From positions 1-10,000 of the forward strand of contig DDSN01000141.1 in NCBI GenBank assembly GCA_002343395.1: a stretch of DNA of 10,000 bases. The letters are read 5' to 3'. Below, piece by piece: positions 6,286 through 10,000 of this stretch. A program made the position numbers and the translations under genes. This DNA comes from Hyphomonadaceae bacterium UBA2389. GTDB taxonomy: Bacteria > Pseudomonadota > Alphaproteobacteria > Caulobacterales > Aquidulcibacteraceae. The notes under the pieces were generated by a model. It worked only from the letters and a program-made list of their open reading frames with translations. It had not been told where the DNA came from and ran no database searches. The first letter of the stretch is position 1, and the number at the start of each line of letters is the position of its first letter.

Positions 6286-7199
6286 CGCGCGCGCCATTGA
6301 AGAATATGGGCGCCTCCGTACGCGCGCGTCTAACCGATCAAGCGCGCGCACGCGGCGACAATGCGCAGCTCCTGATGCTGCGCTTCGCCATTGAGCGTCT
6401 GCTCTATCGACTCGCGCAAAGCACCTATCGTGACCAGTTCATCCTGAAGGGCGCCATGCTGTTCTCGCTGTGGGCGCCAGTACCATATCGCAGCACGGGC
6501 GACCTCGACCTCCTGGGGCAGGGCGATCCCGCGCCCGCGCGTATGGCCGCCATCTTCAAAGCGGTGTGCGCAGAGCCGGTCGGCGACGATGGCCTCGTGT
6601 TTGACGCAGACAGCGTCAAAGCCGAAAGCGCGCGCGCCGAAGAAGAATATACCGGAGTCCGCATCACGCTGAGCGCCACGCTGGCCGGCGCTAAGCTACC
6701 GATCCAAATCGACATCGGCTTTGGCGACGCCGTGACGCCGGGCGCGCGCGACATCGATTATCCATCGCTGCTCGACTTTCCGACCGCCGCGCTCAAGGCC
6801 TACCCGCCAGAAACGGTGGTCGCCGAAAAGCTCGAAGCGCTGGTGTCGCTTGGCATGCGCAACAGCCGGATGAAGGACTTCTTCGATCTCTGGGTCATCG
6901 CCCGGACGTTCGCATTCGACGGACAAACTTTGAGTGAGGCGATCAGCGCGACGTTTCAGCGTCGCCAGACGCCAATGCCGGCCGAAACGCCGCTCGCTCT
7001 TACGGATGCATTTGCGCAGGATGCCGGCAAGCAAGCGCAATGGCTCGCCTTCCTCAATCGCACCACGCTGGCGCTCGCCCCCGAACCCTTGCCCGAGCTC
7101 GTCGCGTTCATCGCAACCTTCGCCGTGCCGCTTCTCAGCGAGTCCGATGCGGTGGTTGGTCAGCATTGGCCTGCCGGCGGGCCTTGGGCCGCGCAATGA
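6282..7199 (+). CDS. abiEii: AbiEii-family nucleotidyltransferase toxin
   Basis: This 305-residue protein is of the AbiEii/AbiGii nucleotidyltransferase family, the toxin of type IV AbiE systems that cause growth arrest and abortive phage infection. Visible motifs are: LKGAMLF (55-61) with STGDLDLLG (71-79), giving the polymerase-beta-type Asp74-x-Asp76 pair; QIDIGFGD (142-149) with a third acidic residue; PPETVVAEKLEALVSLG (175-191); and RMKDFFDLWVI (196-206), matching the conserved KD-F-D motif. All catalytic motifs appear intact, so the toxin is probably active. Known members transfer nucleotides to tRNA or other acceptors. The target here cannot be read from sequence. The stop overlaps a further short ORF by four bases. 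Confidence 0.92.
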   Translation: MTRAPLKNMGASVRARLTDQARARGDNAQLLMLRFAIERLLYRLAQSTYRDQFILKGAMLFSLWAPVPYRSTGDLDLLGQGDPAPARMAAIFKAVCAEPVGDDGLVFDADSVKAESARAEEEYTGVRITLSATLAGAKLPIQIDIGFGDAVTPGARDIDYPSLLDFPTAALKAYPPETVVAEKLEALVSLGMRNSRMKDFFDLWVIARTFAFDGQTLSEAISATFQRRQTPMPAETPLALTDAFAQDAGKQAQWLAFLNRTTLALAPEPLPELVAFIATFAVPLLSESDAVVGQHWPAGGPWAAQ

Positions 7200-7348
7200 T
7201 CGAATTGATGCCCAATTGGACGTCCGGCGGGGCCTGGACTCTTGGCCGTGATCCGCTGGATGCGGCGCTTGGATTCAGCGCCGCCGAAACAGACCAGCTT
7301 GTCCGTGATTGCCGGAAGTTCGCCGCACAGGTCGTTTCAGTGCCGTGA
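7196..7348 (+). CDS. Possible small third gene of the AbiE operon
   Basis: This 50-residue reading frame has its ATG overlapping the abiEii stop in the same ATGA arrangement seen at the abiEi/abiEii junction. The product (MIELMPNWTSGGAWTLGRDP...) has an aromatic/Gly-rich start and a short amphipathic helix (SAAETDQLVRDCRKFAAQV). It is neither hydrophobic nor strongly charged. I do not recognise a family. It fills nearly all the gap to the convergent integrase, ending 15 bases from the integrase stop. It could be a real accessory protein or a chance open frame, since it is short and in GC-rich DNA. Confidence 0.4.
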   Translation: MIELMPNWTSGGAWTLGRDPLDAALGFSAAETDQLVRDCRKFAAQVVSVP

Positions 7349-7363
7349 CGCGAGAACGCCGGA

Positions 7364-8608
7364 TCACGCCACATCGCGAACGTCGAAATTCTTCGCCAGA
7401 AGCGACCGCACAAAGGCGTCCCACTTTTCCATGGCCGCGCGCTTTTCCGGCATGTAGCTCCAGCGGTCGTAGCTCTTCGAACTCACATCCTGCAGCGTGT
7501 GATTTTGAATGCGATCGCGTATTTCCTTGGAAATCCCGGCCTGGCCCGCAAGCGTTTTCCACGTCCGTCGTAGATCGCGGTTCGTCACGTAGGGAATGAC
7601 CCCCGTCTCGCGCTGCCGCCACATGAAGGCATAGAGCGTGCCATGCGTCACCGGTTTTGCCGGGTCCATCGCCGAGGGGAAGAACCAGCCATGGGGGTTC
7701 GGTTCGATCTCCTCCAGTAGCTCAATAGCGAGGCTGGGCAGGGGAATGGTGTGCGGCTTGTGGTTCTTGGTCGTCGACCAATCCAGAAGCTTCTGGCCAC
7801 GATCGTATTGTTTGCGGTTCAGCGAGGCGATCTCTTCCACGCGCTGGCCCGTGAGCATCAGAATGCGGACAGCGCGCGCATAGGGCGGGTGAACCGGGCT
7901 GCTGGGATTTTCCAGCCAGCGGTACAGGCGCACGAACTCGTCGTCTTGTAGCCAGCGCGTGCCCACGACCTTCGGCTCTGTAGGAATGCCCGCAGCCGGA
8001 TTGCGCAAGACCCCGAACCGGCGGGGCGACGTGCTCCGGTAGTCGTGTTCGGACTTCATGGCCCAGGCATAGGCGGAGCGGACGTAGCTACGCACATGGT
8101 CGGCCATCGATCGCTTTCCGCGCAGATAGATCGGCCGAAGGATATCGGTGATCTCCTCGGGCTCGACTTCGCGGGCCAAGCGATGGCGACCAAGGGTGTC
8201 GGCGATCTTGTCGAGGCCCTTCTTGGCCTCTCTCCAGGAGCTCTTGTTGGAGATGCGGAGGTATTCCGCGTAGCCATCGAAAAGGTCACCCACGGTGCCC
8301 GTGCGCACGTCTCGCGCCGTCTTGATGCTCCGACCCTTTTGTATGAGTTCGGCGTAGTCGCGCTCGAATACCTCGCGCGCCTGGGCAAGGCTCATTGCTG
8401 GGTAGTCTCCCAGCTTCACCTTGGCGGGTTTGCCCTCTCGAAATTGCACCGCCATCCAATAGGTGGTCACGCGCTTCGGCATCGGCCGAATGATGAGGGT
8501 GAGACGTCCAACGCCTAGACCCTCGCCATCACGAAGGATCTCTTCACGGCCTGTGAAATGCACCCGTTTGATCGCTTGCCGGATCAGCCCATCGCTCAAA
8601 ATCGTCAC
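7364..8608 (-). CDS. int: Tyrosine-type site-specific integrase of the element
   Basis: This 414-residue tyrosine recombinase is expected to integrate and excise the element. With residues counted from the upstream GTG at 8644, it has an N-terminal arm-binding domain (WMAVQFREGKPAKVKLGDYPAMSLAQARE), a core-binding SAM-like domain (about 115-205) and a catalytic domain. The catalytic residues are Arg268 (LTGQRVEEI), Lys293 (TTKNHK), Arg359 (NRDLRRT), His382 (IQNHTLQDV) and Tyr392 (SKSYDRW). The usual first His of the HxxR box is Arg356 here. I chose the GTG at 8608 because GGAGA lies nine bases before it. The GTG at 8644 has no ribosome binding site and sits only about 11 bases from the likely transcription start. 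The C-terminal end is convergent with the AbiE operon. The closest relatives by pattern are P4-like island integrases. Confidence 0.93.
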   Translation of the reverse strand: MTILSDGLIRQAIKRVHFTGREEILRDGEGLGVGRLTLIIRPMPKRVTTYWMAVQFREGKPAKVKLGDYPAMSLAQAREVFERDYAELIQKGRSIKTARDVRTGTVGDLFDGYAEYLRISNKSSWREAKKGLDKIADTLGRHRLAREVEPEEITDILRPIYLRGKRSMADHVRSYVRSAYAWAMKSEHDYRSTSPRRFGVLRNPAAGIPTEPKVVGTRWLQDDEFVRLYRWLENPSSPVHPPYARAVRILMLTGQRVEEIASLNRKQYDRGQKLLDWSTTKNHKPHTIPLPSLAIELLEEIEPNPHGWFFPSAMDPAKPVTHGTLYAFMWRQRETGVIPYVTNRDLRRTWKTLAGQAGISKEIRDRIQNHTLQDVSSKSYDRWSYMPEKRAAMEKWDAFVRSLLAKNFDVRDVA

Positions 8609-8617
8609 GTCTTTAGG

Positions 8618-8622
8618 TCTCC
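8618..8622 (-). promoter_or_regulatory. Ribosome binding site for the integrase
   Basis: On the minus strand GGAGA sits nine bases before the GTG at 8608. It is the only Shine-Dalgarno-like sequence near the candidate starts and therefore decides the start call. Confidence 0.55.
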
Positions 8623-8645
8623 GCGATAGGGTACAGTCGTGCACT

Positions 8646-8722
8646 TTTGTTCACGTTTTTTACTATACCCTGTGACACGCTTTGTTCTCAGGCGTGCAAA
8701 CGTCAAGAACGAAAAAGTTCTC
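8646..8722. promoter_or_regulatory. Integrase upstream region with a -10-like box and phased short repeats
   Basis: On the minus strand a TATAGT box (8662-8667) is a plausible -10 for int. No good -35 is seen at the normal distance, which suggests a weak or activator-dependent promoter. Three related short sequences occur on the plus strand: TTTGTTCAC (8646-8654), TTTGTTCTC (8681-8689) and AAGTTCTC (8715-8722), about 33-35 bases apart, roughly three helical turns. There is also a small stem AGAAC/GTTCT (8706-8710, 8717-8721). Placement between int and the insertion boundary fits arm-type integrase sites, but this is inference. Confidence 0.4.
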
Positions 8723-8745
8723 GATGTTTCAGCGGGATGCAGCGT

Positions 8746-8780
8746 TACTCACAGTGATCGAAAATCAGTGAGTAGGATGA
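8746..8780. other. Putative attachment site at the element/radC junction
   Basis: A 7-base perfect inverted repeat (TACTCAC 8746-8752, GTGAGTA 8768-8774) with an inner TGAT/ATCA pair (8755-8758, 8764-8767) lies across the point where radC coding similarity ends. The radC-like codons for HNHP end at about 8776. Tyrosine integrases cut between inverted core-binding sites next to their gene, so this is the natural attR or attL candidate. The exact crossover cannot be fixed without the other end of the element. Confidence 0.55.
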
Positions 8781-9430
8781 TTGTGCAGGAGGATGACGGC
8801 CGCCGCCGACAGTTCCAAGGCGCGCCGCGCGATCTCTCGCGGATATACGGGGGCGTGGTCGACGGTGCCGTCGTTCATCACTTCATCGGCGATCAGCTGG
8901 TTTTTGACGTCCAGGAACAGGACCCGGAATTGCTCGCGCGGCGCATGCGCCATGCTTACCCGGCAGTAGTTCACCAGCTGCGACCAGGACGAGATCACCG
9001 CCCGCTGCGTCAGCGGCGCCTTTTGGGCGCGCTCCAGCATGGCCTGAACGAGTTTGAGGTCCTGCGCCACCGCGGGACCGGCGCCCGTCACTTCGGCGAT
9101 GCGCTGCACCGGCGCGCCAAGGACAGCGGCGAGATCGCCAAATTTTACAAGCAGCGCCTTGGCGAGCGGCTTGGTGTCTTGGCGCGGAATGGTGCGAAAG
9201 AGCATCAACTCGAGCAGTTCGTAGTCGGCGAGCGCGGCGGGTCCGGCATCGTCGAACTTCTTGCGCAGCCGCGCGCGGTGGTCGTGATAGTGCGGTTTTT
9301 CCGGTTTGTGCGGGTTCTCGCCGCGCGTGACCGCGATGGGGCCGAGCGCGTCGACAGCGTACGGAAAAAGCTCTGAGTCCTCGACAGCGTTGGCGCGCGG
9401 TTTTTTCGGCTTGTCGCCCCGCCGCGCCAT
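8765..9430 (-). CDS. radC: RadC/UPF0758 JAMM protein, C-terminally truncated by the insertion
   Basis: This 221-residue RadC-family protein is a helix-hairpin-helix plus JAMM-metalloprotease-like protein of uncertain cellular role. The middle region is typical: YELLELMLFRTIPRQDTKPLAKALL, then AEVTGAGPAVAQDLKLVQAMLERA, then FRVLFLDVKNQLIADEVMNDGTVDHAPVYPREIARRAL. The reading ends at HNHPTH (216-221) followed at once by TGA. Intact members continue HNHPSGDPTPSxxD and run roughly 45 residues more, so the Ser and Asp of the JAMM metal site and the final strands are missing. It is therefore probably non-functional. The start ATG lies three bases after the map stop, so the two genes were a host operon. 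I see no radC 3' remnant elsewhere in the window. Confidence 0.88.
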   Translation of the reverse strand: MARRGDKPKKPRANAVEDSELFPYAVDALGPIAVTRGENPHKPEKPHYHDHRARLRKKFDDAGPAALADYELLELMLFRTIPRQDTKPLAKALLVKFGDLAAVLGAPVQRIAEVTGAGPAVAQDLKLVQAMLERAQKAPLTQRAVISSWSQLVNYCRVSMAHAPREQFRVLFLDVKNQLIADEVMNDGTVDHAPVYPREIARRALELSAAAVILLHNHPTH

Positions 9431-9433
9431 CTT

Positions 9434-10000
9434 TTACGCCGTTTGCGCGTGCGGCTGATGCAGACCCGCGGGCGAGAGCGTGAACACTTCAACGCCCGTT
9501 TCCGTCACGGCGACGGAGTGCTCATACTGCGACGACAGGGACTTGTCCTTCGCCACCGCCGTCCATCCATCACCGAGGATTTTGACCGCCGGCGAACCGG
9601 CATTGAGCATGGGTTCGACGGTGAACATCATGCCAGGCTTGAGCTCCTCGCCTTGTCCGGGCTTGCCGAAGTGCAGGATGTTGGGCGCGTCGTGGAATAC
9701 GCGGCCGAGGCCATGGCCGCAAAATTCGCGCACGACCGAGCAGCGCTCGGCTTCCGCATAGGATTGAATCGCGTGGCCGATATCGCCCAGGCGCGCGCCA
9801 GGTTTGATCGCGGCGAGGCCGCGCTGCAGCGACTCGTAGGTGACGTCCATGAGGCGTCGCGCTTTGCGCGGCGTCTCGCCGATCGCATACATGCGGCTGG
9901 TGTCGCCATGCCAGCCGTCGACGATCACGGTGACGTCGATGTTCAGGATATCGCCGTCCTGCAACAGCTTCTCACCCGGGATGCCGTGGCAGACGACATG
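9434..10000 (-). CDS. map: Type I methionine aminopeptidase (N-terminus outside window)
   Basis: This enzyme removes the initiator methionine from new cytosolic proteins. The frame is open through the right edge, leaving 188 residues that cover most of the catalytic domain. The first visible residues (HVVCHGIPG) match the substrate-binding His motif. All five metal ligands are visible: Asp in NIDVTV, Asp in GWHGDTSRMY, His in GHGLGRVFH, Glu in FTVEPML and Glu in YEHSVAVTE. The gene is complete at its 3' end (TAA at 9434-9436) and reads into radC with a three-base gap, a common alphaproteobacterial arrangement. It is a conserved housekeeping gene and marks the host chromosome side of the insertion. 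Confidence 0.97.
   Translation of the reverse strand, partial: HVVCHGIPGEKLLQDGDILNIDVTVIVDGWHGDTSRMYAIGETPRKARRLMDVTYESLQRGLAAIKPGARLGDIGHAIQSYAEAERCSVVREFCGHGLGRVFHDAPNILHFGKPGQGEELKPGMMFTVEPMLNAGSPAVKILGDGWTAVAKDKSLSSQYEHSVAVTETGVEVFTLSPAGLHQPHAQTA

Larger units (their letters stand above)
1..8776. mobile_element. Right-hand end of an integrative conjugative element inserted in radC
   Basis: The block combines conjugation genes (trbL to trbI), defence-type cargo (nuclease fusion, AbiE) and a tyrosine integrase. It stops where host radC is cut short. Seen directly: the integrase lies next to the interrupted gene and reads away from it, and radC reading is lost after the HNHP codons. Known: ICEs carry their integrase at one end beside the attachment site. 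Inferred: the element extends left past position 1 and carries the missing radC 3' part at its other end. The right boundary is approximate, within about 20 bases of 8770. A mobilisable island with a borrowed trb block is possible. Confidence 0.72.

Noticed and set aside
8609..8644. Integrase start at the GTG at 8644
   Set aside because: It has no ribosome binding site and lies very close to the likely transcription start. The GTG at 8608 has GGAGA at good spacing.
8645..8764. tRNA gene or tRNA fragment as the integration target
   Set aside because: No cloverleaf or tRNA 3' end is visible. The junction falls in radC instead.
8639..9376. 245-codon plus-strand frame opposite radC
   Set aside because: It is antisense to radC, with a composition typical of a complementary-strand shadow and no recognisable motif.
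1..10000. CRISPR array
   Set aside because: No regularly spaced direct repeats of 20-40 bases were seen anywhere. The inverted repeats at 3909-4039 are all different.

Overview
The window is high-GC bacterial DNA and most likely alphaproteobacterial. The clues are the Sphingomonas/Caulobacter-like P-type trb genes, the map-radC gene pair and the codon choice. I cannot name a genus. The best single reading is the right-hand end of an integrative and conjugative element (ICE) or genomic island joined to host chromosome.

Positions 1-3890 (+) hold the 3' end of a P-type (Trb/VirB-like) conjugative type IV secretion operon: trbL (5' end outside the window), trbF, trbG and trbI, then a small AlpA-like helix-turn-helix protein. 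Every junction is a 4-base stop/start overlap, so the block is one translationally coupled unit. It is closed by a cluster of three strong inverted repeats (3909-4039) between convergent genes.

Positions 4069-7348 are accessory cargo that looks like a small defence region. On the minus strand is a 425-residue protein that joins a complete endonuclease/exonuclease/phosphatase (EEP) nuclease domain to a second domain with a PD-(D/E)xK-like D...ExK signature. It is preceded by a 76-residue ORF of unknown function. Divergent from these is an AbiE-type toxin-antitoxin pair: abiEi antitoxin and abiEii nucleotidyltransferase toxin. A long dyad (5625-5670) lies immediately before the abiEi start. A 50-codon ORF overlaps the end of abiEii and may be a third gene of that operon.

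Positions 7364-8608 (-) encode a tyrosine integrase. Next to its promoter end lie short repeats and a dyad (8746-8774). The dyad coincides with the point where host radC stops abruptly, inside the codons of its JAMM metal-binding motif. Host genes follow: truncated radC, then map (methionine aminopeptidase, running off the right edge), both on the minus strand. The simplest interpretation is integration of the element into radC. The displaced radC 3' end would lie at the far end of the element, beyond the left edge.

The most unusual item is the two-nuclease fusion with its small upstream ORF, placed back to back with AbiE and apparently sharing a regulatory gap with it.
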